From an uncultured Acidobacteriaceae bacterium (GTDB taxonomy: Bacteria; Acidobacteriota; Terriglobia; Terriglobales; Acidobacteriaceae): a stretch of 64,000 bases of DNA. The notes below the pieces were generated by a model. That model worked only from the letters and a program-made list of their open reading frames with translations. It was not told where the DNA came from and made no database searches. Of the stretch, positions 51,050 through 59,053 are shown in pieces (positions within the stretch are counted from its first letter, which is position 1; every line of letters starts with the position of its first letter). Position numbers and translations under genes: made by a program. The DNA is taken from the NCBI GenBank assembly GCA_937879855.1, contig CALFMO010000023.1:53864-117863 (forward strand), in the 5' to 3' direction.

Positions 51050-52093
51050 ATGCCCAAAGAACAGATGACAAACATTGGCACACTAAGGCAGATAGTTTTA
51101 CTCAGTTGTAAATCTGCTTTTCTGCGCTTCACGAAGCTTGCGAGTGTCTTTTTATTCTCCGGACTGGCTCTCAACTCCAACGCATTAGCGATGCCCAAGG
51201 GCACCTCCGATGCTGAACTCGTAGAGAAACTCAAGGGATTCAAAAACGCATCAATAACAACTCCAGACGGAGTCCGCATTCATTATGTCGAGGGCGGGCA
51301 AGGTGAGCCTCTGATCCTGCTGCCAGGATGGCCCGAGACCTGGTGGGAATACCATAAGATTATGCCCGTATTAGCCACGCATTTTCATGTTATCGCTGTC
51401 GACATTCGTGGCATGGGGGGTTCGTCAAAACCTGAAGGCGGGTATGACAAGAAGGCCATGGCGAAGGACGTCTACGCCTTGGTTTCGCAGCGCGGCTTTA
51501 AGAAGGTGAACATTGCAGGCCACGATATTGGCGCGATGGTGGGATTTGCATTTGCTGCAAACTATCCTGACGCGATTCAAAAACTGGCACTCCTGGACGC
51601 GCCTCACCCTAATGAAAATACGATGAAGCGCCCGGGGCTTCCAGCGGTTGGAACGTTCGGTGCAAAGATTGATGAGGATCATCCGATCTACCCATGGTGG
51701 TTTGCGTTTCATCAAGTAAAAGGGCTGCCTGAGAAACTCCTTGCAGGTCGCGAAAGTATCTACATCAATTTTCTTCTTGATTATTTAACGAAAGATTCGA
51801 CGTCTATTAGCGAGTTCGACAGAAAAGTGTATGTCGCCAATTACTCGATTAGTTCAGGCAATGCTTGGTATCAAACTTTTCCACAGGACGTTCTCGATCT
51901 CAAACAGTATCAAACGGTGAAAGTGCCGGTGCTTGGATTGGGTTCACTTGCATACGAGTATTTGAAGCTGACGCTTCCGCCGATAGCCTCTAATGTCAAA
52001 GTCGTCCGGATTGGAAATAGCGGACACTTTATTGTTGAAGAACAGCCAGAAATGACAGCCCAACACCTTATCGAGTTTTTTGGGACTCCCTGA
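51050..52093 (+). CDS. Exported alpha/beta hydrolase, epoxide-hydrolase/dehalogenase-like
   Basis: ATG 51050 follows AAAGGAG by 7 bases; a longer frame from 50957 is less likely. The 347-residue protein has a signal or anchor (about 25-48). The hydrolase domain has P-G-W-P-E-T near 93 (oxyanion-hole type of epoxide hydrolases), D-I-R-G-M-G-G-S-S, an Asp nucleophile in G-H-D-I-G-A-M near 163 and a final His in N-S-G-H-F-I. The Asp nucleophile points to epoxide hydrolase, haloalkane dehalogenase or fluoroacetate dehalogenase chemistry. It is the last cargo gene before the island end. Confidence 0.9.
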   Translation: MPKEQMTNIGTLRQIVLLSCKSAFLRFTKLASVFLFSGLALNSNALAMPKGTSDAELVEKLKGFKNASITTPDGVRIHYVEGGQGEPLILLPGWPETWWEYHKIMPVLATHFHVIAVDIRGMGGSSKPEGGYDKKAMAKDVYALVSQRGFKKVNIAGHDIGAMVGFAFAANYPDAIQKLALLDAPHPNENTMKRPGLPAVGTFGAKIDEDHPIYPWWFAFHQVKGLPEKLLAGRESIYINFLLDYLTKDSTSISEFDRKVYVANYSISSGNAWYQTFPQDVLDLKQYQTVKVPVLGLGSLAYEYLKLTLPPIASNVKVVRIGNSGHFIVEEQPEMTAQHLIEFFGTP

Positions 52094-52706
52094 TGTAAGA
52101 AAAGAGGGCGTGCCTATTCGGACTCATGATCCGCTGCAGGAATCGAAAGCGGGTGTGCGAGTTCGGACCGCAGGCATTGATGTCGCGTTCCGCATTTTCG
52201 CCGTCAGGGTCGGATGTAAAACATGGAGAAGTCGATGGAACTTGTTGCCCCTGGCTCGCCGGATTTACGCGTTGTAGATCAAAGAGGAGGCCTCATGATT
52301 GACCCTTACGCCACCCGTCATCACGCAGTACATTGAAGCCGGCGGGACGCGCTATGCCTGCCCAATGATGTCAGACGCAAACATCCGAGCCTATGGATCA
52401 TTCGTGGCAAGAATTCGACACGTGCAGAGCCAGTCCATACCAATTCTCAGAGTTGCCGTTCCAAAACTCGCGGTACAAGGACGGTACAACATGGGCGTGT
52501 TTTCTAACGTTCCTAGCGGCTCCTTACTGGATCAGGTTGTAATTACAAGGCACGGTCGCCCTGCAATGCCTTGATGTCAGGAATTCAAGGTAATGCCAGT
52601 TGAGGCCATACGACGAAAGAGCGCGGCCTGAACGCCTATCGCTGTAATCCCACACTTGCATGAAGTCTGCTCCGCTCGTTTGCACCGAATCTCGAACGCC
52701 TGGGCG
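52094..52706. other. Gene-poor stretch near island end 3
   Basis: No gene can be supported. An ORF at 52299-52574 has no recognisable motif or ribosome site. A GGTACAA-N4-GGTACAA pair at 52472-52489 matches a pair at 34215-34232 and could be an arm site for an integrase. Confidence 0.4.
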
Positions 52707-52808
52707 AGGGTTCGATAAGGGTTCGATAAGACTTCCAAAGCGTTTCTTCCGGCTCTAATTGTTGCGATCCGTGCCTCTGGTTTCAATTACTTACAAATCG
52801 AAGTATCT
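52707..52808 (+). mobile_element. Island end repeat, copy 3
   Basis: Contains two GGTTCGATAAG-type repeats (52709-52729) and the 57-base block 52752-52808 that matches 11802-11858 at 54 positions. It runs directly into the tRNA-Glu 3' half, so AGTATCT|CTTTCAC is the recombination junction between the island and the next element. Confidence 0.75.
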
Positions 52809-52852
52809 CTTTCACGGCGGTAACACGGGTTCAAATCCCGTCGGGGACGCCA
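52809..52852 (+). tRNA. tRNA-Glu 3' half (integrase attachment core, not a full tRNA)
   Basis: The sequence starts in the anticodon loop (CTTTCAC, anticodon TTC = Glu). It continues with GGCGG of the anticodon stem, TAAC, the T arm (ACGGG-TTCAAAT-CCCGT), acceptor strand CGGGGAC, discriminator G and CCA. No matching 5' half lies upstream, as bases before 52809 cannot pair with GGCGG. It is the duplicated half left by an integrase that uses tRNA-Glu as its target. The integrase gene ends 15 bases further on. Confidence 0.82.
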
Positions 52853-52867
52853 AATCTTATCAACGCT

Positions 52868-54115
52868 TTACACGGAAACCCCATCTGCATCGCGATACAC
52901 AGAAAATACACGCTCTTTCGGCCGGATCATGCCCACAACTTTGCTTTGCGCCGCCCGCTTGTCGGGCCCGAGAGCTTGGGTGTAGGTATCCAGCGTCATC
53001 CTTGACGTTGAATGTCGCAACAACTCCTGCACTACTTTCACATCCTCACCATTGCCCTTGAGAATCGAGGAAAACGTGTGTCGGAAGGTGTGCCACGAAA
53101 CCTTCTTCTGGATGCCCAACTTTCGGGCCATCGGCTGGATGTAGTCGCGCATCACCGTGCTCAGCCAGACGGGTTGCTTCCCGCGCTTGGCTCCAGCACG
53201 GTTGGCATCAGTGGCCCATACATAGTCGGACGGCTTCTTGTACGGTGTCACCGCGTGCCAGGCCAACAGTTCACGAGCCACGAACGCGTCGATCGGCATC
53301 AGTTTTCTGGAGGTTTCAGTTTTAACCGGGCCCACGTGCTGGTCAACCAGTGATCGGGTGACACTCACATGGAGCTTCTTGAAATCGAAGTCTTCCCATT
53401 TCAGCCCAGCCAGTTCGCCTCGACGAAGCCCGGATGGCATGTCGAGAAACAGCATGGCCCTTTCCCGGATACCAAGAGCTGCCAGAAGCAATTGCATCTC
53501 TTGGATTTCGAGAATGTCAGGTGTACGTTCTCGTTTTGCGGAGACGCGCACTCCTGAACGCTTTGTCGGTCCAGTGATGGGGTTCCGATCGGTCAATTCC
53601 CACCGGATCGCGTGGTTGAAGATGCTACTCATTGCGTCGCGAATCTTCTCTCTCGTTCCGCCGGCAAGAGGTTTCGGCTTGCCGAACTTCGTTGTGACAA
53701 GCGTCTTGAGCCACTGCTCGACCGCGACGGTCTTGATGGCCCGCAACTCCAGCTTTCCCCAGTGGGGAACAACCCACTTGCTCAGAAGCTGCGTCTTCCT
53801 AGAGCGGGTAGAGTACGCTTTGCCTTCCGCACCACAGTCCGCAAGTTCGTGGACCGTGTAATGATCTACCGCCTTCGCCATGGTGATCGAAGTCAACTCC
53901 GTTGGGCCATCAGTGTTAATGTTTACTCGCAATCTGGTCACTGCCTCGTGCAGTTTCTTGCTTTTCGTCGGATATTCTTCAACGGTTCCGATGACCTTGT
54001 TTCGCTCCCGCAACGTTCCGTCACTGCAACGCTCGCGCCAGCGAAAGAGCCATCTTTCCACTCCATCCTTTCTCCTAATTGTCGTGAGACAGCCATTTCG
54101 GAAACGTGCCAGCAT
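52868..54115 (-). CDS. int: Tyrosine recombinase/integrase of the ICE
   Basis: A 415-residue integrase with AAGGAGG just before ATG 54115. After an N-terminal arm-type DNA-binding domain and a SAM-like core-binding domain (about 70-185), the catalytic domain has Arg in S-G-L-R-R-G-E-L near 230, H-T-F-R-H-T-F near 347 and Tyr in T-L-D-T-Y near 372. It cuts and joins DNA at attachment sites. The adjacent tRNA-Glu 3' half (52809-52852) is surely its attachment core. The gene points toward the att site, the usual arrangement for tRNA-targeting elements. Confidence 0.95.
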   Translation of the reverse strand: MLARFRNGCLTTIRRKDGVERWLFRWRERCSDGTLRERNKVIGTVEEYPTKSKKLHEAVTRLRVNINTDGPTELTSITMAKAVDHYTVHELADCGAEGKAYSTRSRKTQLLSKWVVPHWGKLELRAIKTVAVEQWLKTLVTTKFGKPKPLAGGTREKIRDAMSSIFNHAIRWELTDRNPITGPTKRSGVRVSAKRERTPDILEIQEMQLLLAALGIRERAMLFLDMPSGLRRGELAGLKWEDFDFKKLHVSVTRSLVDQHVGPVKTETSRKLMPIDAFVARELLAWHAVTPYKKPSDYVWATDANRAGAKRGKQPVWLSTVMRDYIQPMARKLGIQKKVSWHTFRHTFSSILKGNGEDVKVVQELLRHSTSRMTLDTYTQALGPDKRAAQSKVVGMIRPKERVFSVYRDADGVSV

Positions 54116-54247
54116 TCATATCCTCCTTGAATTCTGGCACCGGTCGCAGCTCGAATTTAACTGACCCGGCGCCCAGGAGTCTACCCCGACTCGGTACACA
54201 GTGATTCCCCCGCGGTTAGGAGTTACAAGACGAATCGTGACGGACTT

Positions 54248-54511
54248 CTACTGCCGCACCAGACTGGCCTTGATGACTTGGGAACGAAGCCATTCGTCCA
54301 GCTCCGACAGATAGAAGTGCCATCGCTTCCTATCCCTCCCAACTGGATGAGCTGGCAATGTGCCCTCGCGAGCTTTGCGGAGGACGGTTTTGGGATGCAT
54401 CCTCAGGAGGCGAGCAGCCTCTCGTGAACTGACGGGTATTTCCCTCACCGAATGCGGTGAATCAATGTGCGTTGAAATAAGCGGCGTGGTGGGACCTGGC
54501 TGGGTCGACAT
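54248..54511 (-). CDS. MerR/excisionase-type HTH protein
   Basis: I place the start at 54511 (M-S-T-Q-P-G-P-T-T); the frame is open to 54646. The 87-residue protein has the excisionase-family HTH: V-S-S-R-E-A-A-R-L-L-R-M-H-P-K-T-V-L-R-K-A-R-E-G-T-L-P-A, followed by a W-H-F-Y-L-S-E-L-D-E-W-L wing. Such proteins bend DNA for excision or regulate element genes. It is upstream of the integrase on the same strand. The longer frame's first codons (M-N-S-I-R-K-V-I-G) lie in one arm of a 42-bp inverted repeat. Confidence 0.8.
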   Translation of the reverse strand: MSTQPGPTTPLISTHIDSPHSVREIPVSSREAARLLRMHPKTVLRKAREGTLPAHPVGRDRKRWHFYLSELDEWLRSQVIKASLVRQ

Positions 54512-54618
54512 AGAATCCTCGTTAGCGGCAGGTATTCTCGATGCGAGATGGCGGCCCAGTTGGTCAAGACCGTACGGGACCGGCGATGTTAACCAATTTG
54601 ATTCATTCCTGCCGGCGT

Positions 54619-54660
54619 GTCCAATAACTTTTCGGATCGAGTTCATTCCTGCAGGTTATT
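54619..54660. repeat. 42-bp inverted repeat, left arm
   Basis: Reverse complement of 54982-55023 at 39 of 42 positions. Both arms contain an ATG (GGAATGAACTCGATCC) that would begin the same peptide M-N-S-I-R-(K/N)-V-I-G in opposite directions. It lies upstream of the HTH gene. Confidence 0.9.
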
Positions 54661-54981
54661 AAAGACAGCCCAGCTCGATTTCTCACATCCAATTCCCGTT
54701 GACAAAGCCACCGCGTGGATAGAGAACTTATTGAACAAGCGGGGCTTGCATAAGGAAGGTCATTCGCCAAGAACGCCCGAGATTCGTTGAGGCAGGGATA
54801 GGACCAGCCATCTCACAGTGCTATTCAGGACAATCGCCACAGGTCGCCAGGAAATATTTGTGCGCTCGCGGACGACACAAGCGACAACGGATATGTCCTT
54901 GAATTGCAACGTTGATGGAGCTTTTCTCATACCGATCCCGACAATAGTTTTCCCGGCCGATCCCTCTAGCTTTCGAGATTC

Positions 54982-55023
54982 ATAACCCCCAGGAATGAAC
55001 TCGATCCGAAACGTTATTGGACA
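54982..55023. repeat. 42-bp inverted repeat, right arm
   Basis: Partner of 54619-54660. The two arms bracket about 320 bases with no gene between the divergent HTH/integrase genes and the trb operon. It is a likely control region for both directions, or a folding structure; an origin of transfer cannot be excluded. Confidence 0.9.
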
Positions 55024-55087
55024 CCGTGATTCAGTGCGGTTAGGTTTGCGCTAAAAGCAGCCGCTTTAAACCCTGCCGGAGGTGCAT

Positions 55088-55423
55088 ATGCCACGTTGGT
55101 CCCAGATTTATTTCATCCGTCACATCCAGCCGCTTCTTCGGTCGAAATGCGCACGTCCAACCGCCGTTATTCTTGCGCTGCTTTTCCTCGCGCCTATGGT
55201 TGCGATGGCACAGGGTTCACCGTTCGACACCGGCTTTAACGCGATCCAAGGCCTCTTCACCGGCACTATCGCGAAGGTTGCAAGTCTGGTCGCAATCGTG
55301 ATCGGTGGCTACGGCTTCGCGCACGGGGAACCCGGTGCGAAAAAGGCGCTGGCTGGCGTTGCCGCCGGAACGGGCATTGCCGTTATGGCGGTGAATGTCC
55401 TGAGTTGGCTTTGGGGAGTGTAG
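55088..55423 (+). CDS. trbC: TrbC/VirB2-like conjugative pilin
   Basis: ATG 55088 follows GGAGG. The 111-residue protein has a long signal sequence (about 1-40, ending M-A-Q-G) and two hydrophobic segments (about 55-78 and 88-108), typical of VirB2/TrbC pilins that polymerise into the conjugative pilus. It is the first gene of the operon. An inverted fragment of a second copy lies at 11912-12097. Confidence 0.88.
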   Translation: MPRWSQIYFIRHIQPLLRSKCARPTAVILALLFLAPMVAMAQGSPFDTGFNAIQGLFTGTIAKVASLVAIVIGGYGFAHGEPGAKKALAGVAAGTGIAVMAVNVLSWLWGV

Positions 55424-55482
55424 CGGCTGTTTATCGCTCTGCCCTCGATCCCGTTGCGCGCCACGCTTTAAACGAGAACGAT

Positions 55483-55785
55483 ATGCCCGACAAAGCACAC
55501 CAGAATCGCCGCACAAATCGAGTCTTTAAGAGCCTGCACAAGCCTCTCACCTACTTGGGAGTCGAACGGACGCTGTTCTACTTCGTCTGCGTCGGCGCGG
55601 TGGGGGCCTTCAACCTCTTCAATTCCATCCTCGCCGGTATCGCCGTCTTCATTGGCGGCTTTGCCTTCGGCCATTGGGTGACGAACAGCGATCCGGCCTT
55701 CCTCCGCATCCTCGCAAAGTCCGAACGGTACAAGCTGCGCTATGACGCTGCGAAGCAGCAAGTTCCACGCGTGGAGGTGGTGTGA
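55483..55785 (+). CDS. trbD: TrbD/VirB3-like protein
   Basis: ATG 55483 (M-P-D-K-A-H-Q-N-R-R) gives 100 residues. There is a hydrophobic hairpin (about 35-65: F-Y-F-V-C-V-G-A-V-G-A-F..I-A-V-F-I-G-G-F) and a basic C-terminus. VirB3/TrbD proteins are inner-membrane partners of the VirB4/TrbE ATPase. The stop overlaps the trbE start (TGATG). A rearranged second copy exists at 12.0-12.4 kb. Confidence 0.87.
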   Translation: MPDKAHQNRRTNRVFKSLHKPLTYLGVERTLFYFVCVGAVGAFNLFNSILAGIAVFIGGFAFGHWVTNSDPAFLRILAKSERYKLRYDAAKQQVPRVEVV

Positions 55786-58298
55786 TGCTGCGTATCGATA
55801 AGGTGATCAAGCCGTGGAAAGAGAGTGCGGCCCTGAACGACCACATCAACCTCTATGGCTTCTGGAACGAGACGGCATTCCTTACCAAGAGCGGTGATCT
55901 AGGCATGGTTCTCAGCGTTCCCGGTGTCGATTACGAAAGCCTCGACCGTTCGCAACAGGAGTATGCAGTGAAGCGGTTGGAGGCGGCCCTGAAAGCCTTT
56001 GGCCCAAGCTTCCATGTTTACCAATACCTCTTCAAAACGAACCGCCCCGACATACCGTTCGCAAAATATGACGACCCGATTGTGGAAGCAGCGATCGAAC
56101 AACGGCGGAAGTTCTTTGAAGCAAGGCGGGACCGTCTTTATCAGGTTGAGATTTTCTACTGCATCCTGCTTGAAGGCGCCCGGTCGAAGACCGGCGTCGG
56201 TACGGCGCTAGCTCGCCTGTTACGCGATCCAGAGGGCGCGATTGCCGAACTCAAATCGCAGTTCACCAACGACAACATGAAGAAGTTGTTGCGGACGCAT
56301 ATCGAGCGCGATCTTCAACGACTCGACCAGCACGTCCAGGCCTTCGCTCGGCAGCTTGCAGATTTCATGCAAATCGAGGTCTTGAATCGCCAAGGCCAGT
56401 TCAGGTTCTTCCGCCGCTTGCTGAATTATGACGACTGGCGTGTTGCCGGAAAGCCGCAGTCCACACAGTTTCTCGACTATCAAGTGGCCAACTCCGACAT
56501 CGAAGCCGAACGCGATCATCTGCGGGTAGGCGATCACATCGTCCGTGTCCTGACGATGAAAGAGGCCATCACAGAGACGCGTCCCCTGGTACTCGACGCA
56601 CTGCTGAAGATCCCAGCCAACTTCTACGTCGTCACAGAGTGGACGCAGCTCCCCGCGGACAAGGCCCGCAAAGAAGTGGACAAGCGCCGCCGCCACTTCA
56701 ATATGTCGAAGACGGGATTCGTCTCGCAGATGGGCAACGACACCACGAAGACGAACCCGCGCGACGTGCTGGTGGACGAGTCCAAGCAGGCCGACATTGA
56801 AAATCTTGGCGATTGCCTTCGCGCCCTGGGTGAAGGTCAATCGCTTGGCGATTTCTCACTCACGATTGTGCTGTATGGCCGGTCACGAACGGAACTCGAT
56901 CAGCTCGTTGCGGAATTTACTGGCGTCTTCACCAACGCGGACGGCAATCTGTTTGCGGAAACCTACAACCAGCTGAACGCATATTTCGCTACTGTGCCGG
57001 GCAACTATGCGTTCAACCTCCGCCAACTGTACATGCTGAACACGAACTACGCCGACCTTTCTTTTCTCTTTACGATCCTTCCCGGCGAGAAGACGAACGC
57101 GCACCTCGGCACGGAGTGCCTGGCAGTCGTCGAAACCGACAACAGCACGCCCTACTTCCTCAACCTGCATACTGGCGACGTTGCCCATACCCTGATTCTC
57201 GGGATGAGCGGGAGTGGGAAGTCCTATCTTTGCGTTTTTCTGTTGCAGAACGCACAGAAGTACAAGCCCCTGACTTTCATCTTTGATATCGGCGGCAGTT
57301 TTCAGTCGCTTACGACGATATTCGACGGCTCGTATCTCAATGTGGGTCAGGACGCGCGGGACTTCACCATCAACCCCTTCTCGCTGCCTCAGACTAAGGA
57401 GAATCTGCAGTTTCTCTTCAGCTTTTTCCGTGTACTCGTTGAGGGCACCGAGCAGCGTTACCGTCTGGACTTCAAAGAGGAACGCCGGCTATGGGACGCG
57501 ATCGAGCGGATTTACGTGCTGGAGCCCAACCAGCGCACGATCTCGAATTTTGGGAACATCATCGGCGAGTTGAAAGAACGCCTCCACCGCTGGACCTGCG
57601 GCGGCCAGTACGGCTTCCTCTTTGACAACGCCGAGGACACGCTTTCGTTCAAAAACTTTCAGACGTTCAATTTCCGCGGTTGGAATGACGCACCGGAGGT
57701 TTTGGAACCACTGCTGTTTTATGTTTTGCACCGGGCATCGAATGAAATCACCGACCCGAAGAACCTCGGCACACCCAAGTTCTTCCTGCTCGACGAGGCG
57801 TGGCTCTTCATCAAGAACGAGACGATTCGCAATTATGTGGTGCAGGCGCAGAAAACATGGCGCAAGCACAAAGCGGCGATGATCCTGGCGACGCAATCCA
57901 TCAAAGAGCTTGAGGAATCGGGGATGCTGGCGATAGTGGCGGAGAGTTGCCCGACAAAGATCTTCCTCGCCAACCCGGACATGAACCGGGAAGTTTATCG
58001 CGAGGCGTTTCATCTGAACGACACCGAACTGGACCTTATCGACGGCCTTGTTCCACCGGGCCAAATGCTGATTCGCAAGGCGCAGACCTCCAAGAAAGTG
58101 CACTTGAACGTCGATTCGGTCACGCACTGGATGGCAACGAACAACGCCCGCGACAACCTAAAGAAAAGGGAATATTTTGACCGCCACGGTTTCGCGGGTG
58201 GGCTTCGCCACCTAGCGGAGGAGTGGCCATTCCAGCCGCGTGGGCTGGCCGTATCAACCACCAACAACACCCTAAGGAGAGAAGTATGCGACACCTAG
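55785..58298 (+). CDS. trbE: TrbE/VirB4 ATPase
   Basis: An 837-residue conjugation ATPase (a GTG at 55782 is an alternative start). The N-terminal CagE/TrbE domain (about 1-440) is followed by a RecA-like ATPase with Walker A G-M-S-G-S-G-K-S near 473 and Walker B F-F-L-L-D-E-A-W near 667. It energises pilus assembly and substrate transfer. A truncated second copy of the first 180 residues lies at 12392-13006. The following gene starts inside its 3' end. Confidence 0.95.
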   Translation: MLRIDKVIKPWKESAALNDHINLYGFWNETAFLTKSGDLGMVLSVPGVDYESLDRSQQEYAVKRLEAALKAFGPSFHVYQYLFKTNRPDIPFAKYDDPIVEAAIEQRRKFFEARRDRLYQVEIFYCILLEGARSKTGVGTALARLLRDPEGAIAELKSQFTNDNMKKLLRTHIERDLQRLDQHVQAFARQLADFMQIEVLNRQGQFRFFRRLLNYDDWRVAGKPQSTQFLDYQVANSDIEAERDHLRVGDHIVRVLTMKEAITETRPLVLDALLKIPANFYVVTEWTQLPADKARKEVDKRRRHFNMSKTGFVSQMGNDTTKTNPRDVLVDESKQADIENLGDCLRALGEGQSLGDFSLTIVLYGRSRTELDQLVAEFTGVFTNADGNLFAETYNQLNAYFATVPGNYAFNLRQLYMLNTNYADLSFLFTILPGEKTNAHLGTECLAVVETDNSTPYFLNLHTGDVAHTLILGMSGSGKSYLCVFLLQNAQKYKPLTFIFDIGGSFQSLTTIFDGSYLNVGQDARDFTINPFSLPQTKENLQFLFSFFRVLVEGTEQRYRLDFKEERRLWDAIERIYVLEPNQRTISNFGNIIGELKERLHRWTCGGQYGFLFDNAEDTLSFKNFQTFNFRGWNDAPEVLEPLLFYVLHRASNEITDPKNLGTPKFFLLDEAWLFIKNETIRNYVVQAQKTWRKHKAAMILATQSIKELEESGMLAIVAESCPTKIFLANPDMNREVYREAFHLNDTELDLIDGLVPPGQMLIRKAQTSKKVHLNVDSVTHWMATNNARDNLKKREYFDRHGFAGGLRHLAEEWPFQPRGLAVSTTNNTLRREVCDT

Positions 58299-59053
58299 GA
58301 TTCATCGTTGATTGTGTTTTGGTGGTTTTCTCCATCGGTGCTCTGGCCCAAGACTCTGCACGCACAGTGCAGTATCACTCGCAGGACATCGTTCCCATCC
58401 GCGCCAAGGTGAAATATACGACCCTTATCGAACTACCCACGACCGAGAAGATCATGGAAGCCGCCACGGGTGACAAGGAGTTCTGGATTGTGGACGTGGT
58501 CGGTAACTTCTGCTTTGTGCATCCGGCGAAACAAGGCATCAGCTCCAACTTGAATCTCATTACGGACAAGGGGAACATCTACAGTTTCACTCTCCAGGAT
58601 ATTTCTTCCACGTCGACCACCCCTGATTTGAAAGTGATCGTGGAACCCGCCGATCGCTCTGCCATCGTTGCCGCCAACGGTCCCCCGCAGTTCGTACCCG
58701 CCGCCCAACTCGAACAATCGAGGCAGCAGCTTGCCGCTCTGCAGTCGCACGTCGAGCAGGCGGTGGATGAGTACAAAAGCGCCTATCCGACGCGGCTCAA
58801 GTTCGACTATGCCTACAAGGCAAACGAAGCTCCCTTCGACATTCAGTCGATCTATCACGACGACAGGTTCACCTACATCAAGACGAATGCGCCTGAGAAG
58901 TTCAGTGTCTATGAGATGAAAGACGGCAAACCCAACCTCGTTACCTACGACCTCCGGGAAGGGACATACATCATCCCGAAGATCATGGATAGCGGATATG
59001 TGGAACTCGGCAAAAAGAAGATGGAATTCTCGCGCAAGGGATCGCCGTCATGA
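58286..59053 (+). CDS. trbG: TrbG/VirB9-like protein
   Basis: ATG 58286 follows AAGGAGAGAAGT and overlaps trbE by 13 bases. The 255-residue protein has a signal peptide (about 1-21, ending A-L-A-Q). The VirB9/CagX features are V-K-Y-T-T-L-I-E-L near 40, a G-D-K-E-F-W-I-V-D near 60 and a C-terminal domain with F-D-I-Q-S-I-Y-H-D-D-R-F-T-Y-I near 185. It builds the outer part of the core channel with TrbI. Confidence 0.86.
   Translation: MRHLGFIVDCVLVVFSIGALAQDSARTVQYHSQDIVPIRAKVKYTTLIELPTTEKIMEAATGDKEFWIVDVVGNFCFVHPAKQGISSNLNLITDKGNIYSFTLQDISSTSTTPDLKVIVEPADRSAIVAANGPPQFVPAAQLEQSRQQLAALQSHVEQAVDEYKSAYPTRLKFDYAYKANEAPFDIQSIYHDDRFTYIKTNAPEKFSVYEMKDGKPNLVTYDLREGTYIIPKIMDSGYVELGKKKMEFSRKGSPS

Larger units (their letters stand above)
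11859..52808. mobile_element. Composite genomic island between end repeats 1 and 3
   Basis: About 41 kb lie between two 57-bp direct repeats, with a third, diverged end at 45.66-45.75 kb splitting the island into 34-kb and 7-kb parts. Both parts open with TetR-like sequence, and both carry sigma-54 activator, STAS, SnoaL and hydrolase genes. The left edge holds a decayed copy of the conjugation genes that begin intact at 55 kb. No transposase is present. The arrangement is best explained by successive integration of related elements at one tRNA site, followed by deletion. Confidence 0.55.

Noticed and set aside
52299..52574. A 91-codon ORF near the island end
   Set aside because: No motif, no convincing ribosome site, and it lies in a region of likely integrase arm sites.
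52752..52852. A complete tRNA-Glu gene
   Set aside because: Only the part from the anticodon loop to CCA is tRNA-like. Upstream bases cannot form the anticodon stem, D arm or acceptor stem.
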